Source of the DNA: an uncultured Chlorobiaceae bacterium
GTDB taxonomy: Bacteria; Bacteroidota; Chlorobiia; Chlorobiales; Chlorobiaceae
DNA length: 64,000 nucleotides
Assembly (NCBI GenBank): GCA_903940125.1
Contig: CAJAJL010000100.1
Coordinates: forward strand, 18,763-82,762
Reading direction: 5' to 3'
A program made the position numbers and the translations under genes. Position 1 is the stretch's first letter. The number at the start of each line of letters is the position of its first letter. Below the pieces are notes generated by a model. The model was not told where the DNA came from. It did no database searches and saw only the letters and a program-made list of their open reading frames with translations. Below are positions 44,914 through 52,219 of the stretch, piece by piece.

Positions 44914-45249
44914 GGTGTCTTTTCCTCTATAAAAATCTTTCGTAGTTTTTGAGCCTTTTCAATTTCACCTTGATCTGTTTTCATCTCTTTTTTTATGTAG
45001 CCTGAAGTCACTACATACAGGGTGTTCTTATGATGGAAGTAAAATATTCTGCAAATATCGGTACCCAACTTTGACACGTAATTTTTTAAGACCACCGGTG
45101 CCGACTAATGTTTTTGAATGTGGTTCACAGAGCTTGAAGCCGAATTCTTGGAGAAGTTCAATTGCTCGCAATGCTTTCGCCCGGAGTTTCGGGGAGAGCG
45201 AACTAATGAAATCATGGGCTGGCCCCATGACTTCAACATTATATTTCAT
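44910..45249 (-). pseudogene. RelE/Gp49-type toxin with one-base frameshift
   Basis: The first frame (from 45249) gives MKYNVEVMGPAHDFISSL through LKKLRVKVG, then leaves the family and stops. The second frame continues GTDICRIFYFHHKNTLYV and ends EKAQKLRKIFIEEKTP, exactly the C-terminal half of a Gp49-like toxin. Joining requires removal of one G at the GGG run (plus-strand CCC at 45065-45067). The toxin is therefore inactive unless frameshifting or a sequencing error is involved, while the antitoxin is intact. Confidence 0.85.
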
Positions 45250-45460
45250 CCAAAGAATATATCATATTTGGTATACTTACGCAATTTTGTATTGAGTGTT
45301 TTTGAAGGTTAATCTAATTATACCCTATTATTACTTATAGTGCAAGTGCCCAATAAAAGCAGGGGGGCGTCTTTCGCTTACTCACCGATGGTGGCATCGA
45401 TACCACCACTGCGCATCCGGCTAAATGATTTTCGTCCAGGAACGCGTCATCTATTCCATG

Positions 45461-45613
45461 TCATCCCGAACTCCTGTGAAGGATCTCTCCCCACAAACTC
45501 AATCATGTATAATTATAGGGCCTATAGGTCGTATCAGCCCTATTCCCTCCACCTTAGGAGCGTAAGGGTTTTATTTGGACGGCGGAGAAACAATGTTGAA
45601 GCAATTTGGCGGG
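45461..45613 (+). repeat. composite dispersed repeat, copy B (right side of island)
   Basis: It has the same three blocks as copy A: the palindrome ATCCCGAACTCCTGTGAAGGAT, the 9-bp array, and a tail with TTTTATTTGGACGGCGGAG. Copies A and B are in direct orientation about 7.6 kb apart and bracket the DUF pair, mod-res, higBA and the XRE/RelE cassette. Confidence 0.8.
45508..45545. repeat. 9-bp array locus 4 (inside composite repeat B)
   Basis: TATAA, a six-base partial unit, then GGCCTATAG, GTCGTATCA and GCCCTATTC. The last two units are identical to those of locus 3. Confidence 0.75.
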
Positions 45614-45637
45614 AATCAATATTCAGTGTAGAGCCGA

Positions 45638-45865
45638 CTACTGAAAATCTATGTGGGGCTTTACTCCAAACACAGCTCCGACACGGCGCAGAAATGCCAG
45701 ACTGACGTTTCTGTAAGTCCCTGATTCCAAGCGGGAAATAGCGGCTTGAGACGTATGTGCCAAGCGTGCAAGTTCTTTTTGAGTCATACCGGCATTTATG
45801 CGGAGGTGGATAATTTTTTTTGAGACCTCAAATTCCTCTTCGATAGCGTCATACTCTTTTTTATC
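45638..45865 (-). pseudogene. truncated copy of the XRE antitoxin (copy 2)
   Basis: The sequence matches the 3' three quarters of the antitoxin gene at 44629-44913 with scattered substitutions. The frame is still open for about 75 codons (KKEYDAIEEEFEVSKKI to GVKPHIDFQ) but the 5' end is replaced by unrelated DNA with no start codon, and there is no toxin gene. Confidence 0.85.
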
Positions 45866-45944
45866 AGCAATGTTGTATTGGAAAAAGAGTATTTTTTAAC
45901 AGGGCTCAAACCACTTCTCACATTTTAATTGTAAAGATGTTTTT

Positions 45945-46754
45945 ATGCTCAATATTCAGTGCCAATGTGGTGAAGTCTTTCATGCTGATGATAGCCAAGT
46001 TGGTCGGTCGATTAGATGTTCGACATGTGGCAACGTTCTTCTTATTACAGCTCCTCTGAAGCCCAAAGTTAATGTGGTCAGTTCAGGTTCAAAGGAAATA
46101 AAAATATCAGAGAAATATCAGCAACAGATACAAAGGGTTCTGAAGGGATATAGCAAGATTAGAATAAGTATTATTTTAGGGGTCCTCGGTATTATATTTC
46201 TGTTTGTGATCTTGTTTAAACCATTTTCTGGCAACGAAACTCTTAAGAATGATGAGCATTCTTCCGCAATTTTACCCGAGCAGGTTTATGCTCCGTCAAC
46301 AGAAGCTGTAAGTATTCCGGTTAAGTCGTTTACACATCCTAACCGCCCAAGAACGGGGTGCCGTCCATATGTTTGGAGTATTAATAAGTCTGGCCATTCA
46401 AAAATTACAATCCACAATGGCACTGATACAGATGCTTATGTCATTGTCACTAATCGTAAAGATGGGGTAGAACTGGGTATTCGGAACTTTTATATTCGAG
46501 CACATGACGTTTTCTCCGAGTCACATATCCCTCCTGGTGACTATGTGTTATATGTTGCTTTCGGGAGAATCTGGGATCAGGTTAGCAAAGAGTTCAACGA
46601 TCCTGATACTTTATTCACTAAAACTCAATCGTTTATGATTGAAGAGTCAACATGGTCAGAGAATCAAGAAGACAATAGGGTTCTTCGTACAACCAAATCA
46701 TCCAATATTTCTATAACGCTTCATAAAGTGATTGGAGGAAATTTCAAAAGTTGA
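45945..46754 (+). CDS. zinc-ribbon single-pass membrane protein, function unknown
   Basis: 269 residues. The N-terminus is a zinc ribbon (CQCGEVF, then CSTCGNVLL) as in MJ0042-type fingers. A membrane segment lies at about 76-94 (ISIILGVLGIIFLFVILF), and a large C-terminal region (about 130-260) is predicted to be beta-rich, with HNGTDTDAYVIVTNRKDG and FYIRAHDVFSESHIPPGDYVLYVAFG. The C-terminal part resembles small exported beta-sandwich domains. It sits within the accessory island and has no operon partner. Confidence 0.72.
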   Translation: MLNIQCQCGEVFHADDSQVGRSIRCSTCGNVLLITAPLKPKVNVVSSGSKEIKISEKYQQQIQRVLKGYSKIRISIILGVLGIIFLFVILFKPFSGNETLKNDEHSSAILPEQVYAPSTEAVSIPVKSFTHPNRPRTGCRPYVWSINKSGHSKITIHNGTDTDAYVIVTNRKDGVELGIRNFYIRAHDVFSESHIPPGDYVLYVAFGRIWDQVSKEFNDPDTLFTKTQSFMIEESTWSENQEDNRVLRTTKSSNISITLHKVIGGNFKS

Positions 46755-46847
46755 GTATTCCGGGGAAAGTGTACCACTGCTCGAATTCGTAGACGATATT
46801 GAGTCTGCGGGCCATCGCCGAAAGTAGGGGACGACATTCTTATCGTA

Positions 46848-46887
46848 CACTTTCTCCAAACAACCCCTCGCCGAACTCAATCTTTCT
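46848..46887 (+). repeat. 40-bp direct repeat, right copy
   Basis: Same orientation as the copy at 43791-43830, 3.06 kb away, with identical last 25 bases and a few differences before. The pair brackets higBA, the broken toxin locus and the zinc-ribbon gene. Confidence 0.7.
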
Positions 46888-46993
46888 TATTACCAAGACG
46901 AAGGGTGTAGACTGCTAAAATCTTTTTTTAATATCGAACCAAGTTCTATATCTTTGATGAAATGAGGCATTGCCATCCTTCAAAATAACATGA

Positions 46994-47047
46994 GTGCAGA
47001 TTTTCAAAAACAAGTGGTTTTCAAAGTTTGCCAAAAAGGAGGGATTC
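46994..47047 (+). pseudogene. remnant of a RelE/HigB-type toxin (first 18 codons)
   Basis: Starting at GTG 46994 the frame reads MQIFKNKWFSKFAKKEG, a close match to the N-terminus of the RelE/HigB toxins that open MRIFKxKWFxRFARKEG. The sequence then runs in frame straight into the antitoxin. The rest of the toxin, about 90 codons, has been deleted. Confidence 0.75.
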
Positions 47048-47371
47048 TTGGATAAAGTCAAAACATACAAGAGCGACGCATTTGCAGCGATCCATGAAAC
47101 TATGTCCGGCATGTATGATGCTGGTGTTATCGGCAAAAAGACAATGCGTCAGTTTGACGAAGCTTGTCTGACACCGGTTCAGGCGTTCAGCCCCACAGAG
47201 ATCAAAGCCTTGCGAGAGCGTGAGGAAGTGAGCCAGACAGTTTTTGCCCTTTATATGAATGTGAGCAAAGATTCTGTCAGCCAGTGGGAACGGGGAATCA
47301 AAAAGCCCGCAGGTCCAACCCTGAAACTTCTTTCGCTCGTGAAGCAGAAAGGACTCGCTGCTATCTCATAA
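47048..47371 (+). CDS. HigA-type antitoxin retained after toxin deletion
   Basis: 107 residues from TTG 47048, which has a strong AAGGAGGG ribosome site four bases upstream, so it can be made independently of the toxin remnant. The body has KALREREEVSQTVFALYMNVSKDSVSQWERGIKKPAG, a canonical HigA/MqsA-like helix-turn-helix, with LLSLVKQKGLAAI at the end. Without its toxin it may serve as a regulator or as an anti-addiction factor against related toxins. Read with the remnant, a 125-residue fusion from 46994 is also possible. Confidence 0.85.
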   Translation: MDKVKTYKSDAFAAIHETMSGMYDAGVIGKKTMRQFDEACLTPVQAFSPTEIKALREREEVSQTVFALYMNVSKDSVSQWERGIKKPAGPTLKLLSLVKQKGLAAIS

Positions 47372-47376
47372 TTCCA

Positions 47377-47401
47377 AAATAATCGGCTCCAAAAGCCGGG
47401 G
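47377..47401 (+). repeat. 25-bp fragment of a higA gene
   Basis: It is nearly identical to positions 44485-44510 within higA, around AATCGGCTCCAAAAGCCGGG. It lies directly after the antitoxin stop with no reading frame, so it is a recombination scar. Confidence 0.65.
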
Positions 47402-47488
47402 ATAGGTGATGATATTCAATGCAGCAAATTACCAGCTGAAACCCCCGGTTATTGATCTTGCTGAGGAAGGCAACCAAAATCCCACACC

Positions 47489-48289
47489 TCATTTTTCTCC
47501 CTTGAACAGTGAATATCCCAACTTCCCCTGCAATACGGTACGGTAAAACACCCGCTCATTTTTCATGACGGTAAGAACACCGTTCAGTCCGTATCTGGCA
47601 AATATCCTTTTCAAGGTTGTCAGCTTTTCAGGAATTGTCATCGTGAAAAACCAGTGCCTGACATCGCGATCCTTCCTTATTTTCCAGAACATTTCTGGGT
47701 TTGACCACTGATTGAATTCGTAGATGATATTTTTCACACCGGCTTTTTCGAGCATGGCCCGCCACTCTTCAAACTCAAGGGGCGTAGTGCCATACCGCTC
47801 GGCAAACTCATCTTTTTCCTCTTTTGAAAGCCTGAGACGCCAGGTCGATTCATGAATCAGAATCCGGCCATCCGGCTTTACCACCCGGACCATCTCATGC
47901 AACACCTTCTGTGAGTCGTCAGGTATGCCAACGGCGCACTCGTTGATTACGACATCAAAACTATTGTCCTCGAATGGCAGGCATTGCGAATCCCCAAGCC
48001 TGAATTGCACCTTATGAGACAATCCCGCTTTCTCGGCATGCTCAGCAGCTGTTTTCACCATCTCCTCCGAAATGTCAACCCCAGTTACATCGACGCCGAA
48101 CTCCTTTGTATAAAATATCGATTGAGTTCCCCGGCCACTTGAAACATCAAGCACTTTCAACCCATCCATTAACCCTGCAAGCTCCGCTGTTCTTTTCGTA
48201 AGGGCAAAACCGCCCGGATGCAATGTTTCAATCCCGCCGATCTCGATGGCATCCTCCACCGTCGGCCTGTAAAGTCCTTTTCGTTTCAT
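47489..48289 (-). CDS. class I SAM-dependent methyltransferase
   Basis: 266 residues from ATG 48289, preceded by GAGAGGA; the frame is open 20 codons further but that part is not protein-like. SAM motif I is LDVSSGRGTQS (serine in place of the more common glycine), then VDISEEMV and the post-motif FDVVINECAVGIPDD. It is a UbiE/Methyltransf_11 type. The target is unknown. A hydrophobic-aromatic C-terminal region follows the Rossmann fold. No genes nearby indicate a pathway. Confidence 0.88.
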   Translation of the reverse strand: MKRKGLYRPTVEDAIEIGGIETLHPGGFALTKRTAELAGLMDGLKVLDVSSGRGTQSIFYTKEFGVDVTGVDISEEMVKTAAEHAEKAGLSHKVQFRLGDSQCLPFEDNSFDVVINECAVGIPDDSQKVLHEMVRVVKPDGRILIHESTWRLRLSKEEKDEFAERYGTTPLEFEEWRAMLEKAGVKNIIYEFNQWSNPEMFWKIRKDRDVRHWFFTMTIPEKLTTLKRIFARYGLNGVLTVMKNERVFYRTVLQGKLGYSLFKGEK

Positions 48290-48697
48290 TTTTCCTCTCT
48301 CCCGTATTTTAACGAACAATGTGTTCGAAAAAATAATAAGCATATCCAATCACCCGTTCAACAATCAATGTTTCGAGTATTGTTCGTTACTGAACGAAAG
48401 AGGCTTTTTTGTCAGGGGAAAAAAAAGAATTGTTTATGAGAAAAAAACGGATGAAAAGTTATGTGTGGCTTTACTCCAAAAACAGCTCCGACTCGGCGCA
48501 GAAATGCCAGACTGACGTTTCTGTAAGTTCCTGATTCCAACCGGGAATTCTCAGCTTGCGATGTATGAGTCCGGCGCGCAAGTTCTTTTTTAGCGCAGGC
48601 ACACACCCTCGATTTGAAACGATCAATGCAGTCCTTCATGCCCTTGACGAGTAATTTACGGTTGTGAACGCCCTCGCATCTCAGTACCGCATTTTCA
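48290..48697. other. gene-poor stretch with antitoxin fragment copy 3
   Basis: It contains the methyltransferase promoter region, the antitoxin fragment, and a chimeric minus-strand frame (48412-48705) that joins unknown residues to the antitoxin tail. I regard that frame as debris. Confidence 0.4.
48452..48591 (-). pseudogene. truncated copy of the XRE antitoxin (copy 3)
   Basis: About 140 bp match the 3' half of the antitoxin gene (KKELARRTHTSQAENSRLESG to GVKPHI). The upstream part and the natural stop are lost. It is more diverged than copy 2. Confidence 0.8.
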
Positions 48698-49057
48698 CTA
48701 TCCAATTACAACGAGCTTGTCTCTGTCCTGAGGAAGTTGAGAGCCCACGCCATTGCGACCGTAATTTTTGGGGCGTGTGTGTTCGAGAAACCATGCACTG
48801 GCCCGCCAGTTCTTTTTACCTGCATCTGCTATGTTTTGAAGGTGTGTCTGTTCGCAGCGTGCCAGAGCCATCGGAATCCCTTCAACAAATTCACGCTGCA
48901 GGCTTTTCTTATCATTCTCAGCATCCTCTTTTCCCCGATTGTACCATAAGTGGTAGGTCTTTTGGCAGATACCCGCCACATGACAGGCATTCTGGATAGT
49001 CATGCCTTCGGAGATATAATCAAAGATTTTGTTGATGTTGATTTTGCTGAGTTTCAT
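48698..49057 (-). CDS. phage small-terminase-like helix-turn-helix protein
   Basis: 119 residues. The N-terminal helix-turn-helix (YISEGMTIQNACHVAGICQKTYHLWYNRG) is followed by ALARCEQTHLQNIADAGKKNWRASAWFLEHTRPKNYG, the W-R-A-x-A-W-x-L-E pattern of phage terminase small subunits that bind pac DNA. No large terminase, portal or other phage gene is present, so it is a prophage remnant or a domesticated DNA-binding protein. Confidence 0.65.
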   Translation of the reverse strand: MKLSKININKIFDYISEGMTIQNACHVAGICQKTYHLWYNRGKEDAENDKKSLQREFVEGIPMALARCEQTHLQNIADAGKKNWRASAWFLEHTRPKNYGRNGVGSQLPQDRDKLVVIG

Positions 49058-49688
49058 GATGAAAGCAGTGCTTTTTTCTTTGAAAGAACTAAAAAAAAGA
49101 AAAACTGATCCAAATTGTAACTACAACTAAGTTACTCTTTTGGCGTCAATTAATAACAAAAAACCCTGTTAATTTGCATCATATCTTCATAAAAACCCTC
49201 ATAGAGACTGTAATTCCTGTAATTTCCTCATCAAATGTATCTCAATTCACAACTCATCTGTATCTCACAACTCAGCACTGTCCGGAGTATTCTGTGATCG
49301 TGGTGTGAGGCTTATCGAGGCATGCCTGCTGAAAGCTGTCCAACTTTGGCTGATGCTGGCGTATCATCGACATCCTGTTTGTTCTGCAGAAGATTATGTC
49401 TTAACTTTTCGAACAGGGAGGTATGATGCATGTTGCAAAGATCAGTCTAATTTGTTAGGTGCCGAAACGGCAGCTTCTTGAGTTCGACTTAAAGAATCGG
49501 GACTGGTTTATCCTTCGTCATTTTCCGGACTGCTGGCCATGTTTTCCAAACACGGCTGGCTGGTCTTGATCTGGGGGATATTGTTTTTGCCTGTAGGGTT
49601 TGGAATTCAGGTCATCGCAAAACGGCTTCTGAACTTTTTTTCCGAAGAAATGCGTATACTTCGTTTGCTCCCTATTCCCCATCTTCCC
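49058..49688. other. 631-bp gene-free stretch at the right edge of the accessory region
   Basis: No convincing gene. A 72-codon plus-strand frame at 49539 begins with a hydrophobic stretch but runs into the response-regulator gene and has no ribosome site. A small hairpin GCCG-AAA-CGGC occurs near 49462. Confidence 0.4.
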
Positions 49689-51044
49689 TCATCTTTCCGG
49701 CATTTCAATGCTATACTTCTCAATCCGGTATATAAGTGTATGACGCGGAATTCTTAAAAAACGGGCAGCAGCTGTCTGGTTCCATGCATTGCGTTCCAGT
49801 GCCTCTATAACAATTTCCCGCTCCAGTTGCTCAAGGGAGTAGCCTTCGTCAGGTAGACTTACCACTCCATTTTTTCGGGTACCGTGTTCCCGAAATTTAT
49901 CCGGCAAATCGCCGATGCTGATCACATCACTGCTCCGCATGATGAGCAGCCGTTCAACCGTGTTTTCAAGTTCACGTACATTTCCGGGCCATGAGAAGCT
50001 GATAAGAGCATCAAGGGCATCTTTATTAAATGATATCTTGTCACTGCAATGCTTTGCGCAGAAATATTTAACAAGAAGAGGAATATCCGTTTGCCGCTCG
50101 CGGAGCGGTGGGAGGTGGATTGGAATAACAGACAAGCGGTAATAAAGATCTTCCCGGAAGGTGCCGTCAGCAATTGCCCTATCAATATTGAGACTGGTGG
50201 CAGATATAACCCTGACATCAAGTTTCTGTGGTTTTGTACCTCCTAAAGGCTCAACCTCCTTTTCCTGCAGTACCCTGAGCAGTTTTGGCTGAAGCTCAAG
50301 CAGCAGTTCACCAACTTCATCAAGAAAAATCGTGCCGCCATCGGCAAGCTGAAATTTTCCAATCTTCTCTCTTATTGCCCCTGTAAAAGCTCCTTTGGTA
50401 TGACCGAACAGCTCACTTTCAAGCAGGTCGCGAGGAATTGCCGAACAGTTTATCGCTATAAATGGAGCGTCTCGCCGCAAACTGTTTGTATGCAGTGAAC
50501 GGGCAATCAACTCTTTTCCTGTGCCTGATTCTCCTGTGATAAAAACGGCTGCATCGGTGTCGGCTACTTTACGCACTATCTCAAAAACTTTTTCCATCTC
50601 AATGGATGAACCGACGATGGAGCGAAAGTCAGCTTTATCCCTCAACTCATCTTTCAATCGTTTATTCTCTTCGGCAAGACCACAGAATTGAAGTGCCTTT
50701 TTCACGGTCAGCTTGAGGGCCTCTCTGTTGAATGGTTTTGTTATGTAGTCGTATGCTCCTGCTTTCATGGCCTCCACCGCAACGTCAACAGTCCCGAATG
50801 CGGTGATAATAATCACAAGAGTATCCGGCGAACTCTCCTTGATGGAATTGAGTACCTTCAAACCATCCATGCCTGACATTTTCATGTCGGTGATTACCAG
50901 ATCAGGTCGGAACTGTTTGAACAAAAACAACCCCTCCTCTCCTGATGCAGTGGCCTGTACCTCATACCCTTCTTCCTGAAGATTGTATTCAAGTATACGC
51001 CGTAGCGAGGTGTCGTCGTCAATAACAAGTATTTTTGCTTTCAC
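49689..51044 (-). CDS. NtrC-family sigma-54-dependent response regulator
   Basis: 451 residues from GTG 51044, with a strong GGAGGAAGAGG ribosome site; the longer upstream frame overlaps the kinase. Receiver domain (VIDDD, phosphorylated aspartate in LVITDMKMSG), AAA+ domain with GESGTGKE, the sigma-54 contact GAFTGA and DEVGEL, and a C-terminal Fis-type helix-turn-helix (WNQTAAARFLRIPRHTLIYRI). It activates sigma-54 promoters when phosphorylated by the kinase whose stop overlaps its start (GTGA). The regulated genes are not evident nearby. Confidence 0.95.
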   Translation of the reverse strand: MKAKILVIDDDTSLRRILEYNLQEEGYEVQATASGEEGLFLFKQFRPDLVITDMKMSGMDGLKVLNSIKESSPDTLVIIITAFGTVDVAVEAMKAGAYDYITKPFNREALKLTVKKALQFCGLAEENKRLKDELRDKADFRSIVGSSIEMEKVFEIVRKVADTDAAVFITGESGTGKELIARSLHTNSLRRDAPFIAINCSAIPRDLLESELFGHTKGAFTGAIREKIGKFQLADGGTIFLDEVGELLLELQPKLLRVLQEKEVEPLGGTKPQKLDVRVISATSLNIDRAIADGTFREDLYYRLSVIPIHLPPLRERQTDIPLLVKYFCAKHCSDKISFNKDALDALISFSWPGNVRELENTVERLLIMRSSDVISIGDLPDKFREHGTRKNGVVSLPDEGYSLEQLEREIVIEALERNAWNQTAAARFLRIPRHTLIYRIEKYSIEMPER

Positions 51045-52156
51045 CCTCTTCCTCCATGAGTTGTGTCCAGTATCGGTAATCTGACGGTGATGGTGGTCCC
51101 ACACATGGGCTCACTTTCGATCAGCAGTTTACCGTTGAGGCTGTCAATGATTTTTTTTGAGATGGCGAGTCCCAGTCCAGTGCCTTCAGGCTTTGTCGTG
51201 TAAAAGGGTTCAAATATTTTATCAAACTTATCAGCATCAATTCCCGGCCCTGTATCGCGGAACCCGATATCACAGAAGCCATTTTCAGAAACTGTCGTGG
51301 AGATGGTGACGCATCCTCCCTGCGGTGTAGCTTGTAAAGCGTTGATAACGATGTTCAGAAAGGCCTGACGAAGTTTCTCTCCATCGGCCTTTATGTTGAT
51401 CGGTAAAGGTTGTGGCAGCAGCACAAGGTTGACCTGCCGACCTTTTGCCTCATTAGATACAAGGGTAACTATTGTTTCCAGTTCTTTCTGGACAGGGCAG
51501 GGCTTCATATCAGCAGGTTGTGGACGGGCCATGCGAAGAAAATCCTCTACAACCCGGTTCAGACGTTCGGTTTCCCTGATCTGGATTTCAATGAACTCAT
51601 GCTTGGGATCACCTGGCTGGTAATCGTCTTTAAGGATTTCAGCTGTTCCTCGAATGGAGCCGAGCGGATTGCGAATTTCATGAGCTAACACAGCCGCCAT
51701 CTCACCCAGGGTAGAGAGCTTCTCTGCACGTCTCAACTGCTCTTCAATGACAATAATTTGTTCCGATTGATGTTGCAGTTTCTCGTAGGAATCCTTCAAT
51801 CCCTTGGCGGTTTTCTGCAGTTCAACACTCCTCTCTCGCTCCCGTTGCGACAACAGCCCCGTTACTCCGCCGACAGTATTATAGAGAAGTATTTCCATAT
51901 ATTTTTCCATCTCCATAGTCAAATGGCCTCCCCACTGGAAAAGAATATGAGGCGCATATACAATGCTGACGATCAACGAACAGAGCAGTCCTCCTCGCAG
52001 ACCGAACCAGAAAGCGGCCAGTATGATCGGCAGGTAGTAAAAGCGTTGGAAAATATCATGCAGATAGTGGAGATGAAGGGGCGTCAGGTAGTGAAGTAAG
52101 CTGATGCCGACGATACATCCTGTCAGGGTTACTATTCGGGGGCCTGATGTTTCCAT
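51041..52156 (-). CDS. membrane sensor histidine kinase (NtrB/AtoS-like)
   Basis: 371 residues. Several membrane helices at about 8-100 (YYLPIILAAFWFGLRGGLLCSLIVSIVY) are followed by a short coiled coil, the HisKA box VLAHEIRNPLGSIRGTAEIL (H-E-x-x-N) and the ATPase with GPGIDADKFDKIFEPFYTTKPEGTGLGL. There is no large periplasmic domain, so it probably senses within or at the membrane. It is translationally coupled to the regulator. Confidence 0.93.
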   Translation of the reverse strand: METSGPRIVTLTGCIVGISLLHYLTPLHLHYLHDIFQRFYYLPIILAAFWFGLRGGLLCSLIVSIVYAPHILFQWGGHLTMEMEKYMEILLYNTVGGVTGLLSQRERERSVELQKTAKGLKDSYEKLQHQSEQIIVIEEQLRRAEKLSTLGEMAAVLAHEIRNPLGSIRGTAEILKDDYQPGDPKHEFIEIQIRETERLNRVVEDFLRMARPQPADMKPCPVQKELETIVTLVSNEAKGRQVNLVLLPQPLPINIKADGEKLRQAFLNIVINALQATPQGGCVTISTTVSENGFCDIGFRDTGPGIDADKFDKIFEPFYTTKPEGTGLGLAISKKIIDSLNGKLLIESEPMCGTTITVRLPILDTTHGGRG

Positions 52157-52219
52157 GTTGATTATTCCCGAAGGGGCAGCGCCCTGTGCCTGCCCTCTCT
52201 GTTGTAATTAAGTCACTGC

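Larger units (their letters stand above)
45250..45944. other. gene-free stretch with composite repeat B and an antitoxin fragment
   Basis: It contains composite repeat B (45461-45613) and the truncated antitoxin (45638-45865). Short frames here are remnants. The promoter of the frameshifted toxin operon should lie just beyond 45249. Confidence 0.5.

Noticed and set aside
45340..45705. 121-codon plus-strand frame over repeat B
   Set aside because: It crosses the composite repeat and the antisense of an antitoxin fragment; composition is not protein-like.
48412..48705. 97-codon minus-strand frame containing the antitoxin tail
   Set aside because: A TTG start overlapping the terminase-like gene and a chimeric content suggest debris joined by chance, so only the antitoxin part is listed as a pseudogene.
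49539..49757. 72-codon plus-strand frame with a hydrophobic start
   Set aside because: No ribosome site, and the last third is antisense to the end of the response regulator gene. I treat it as chance.
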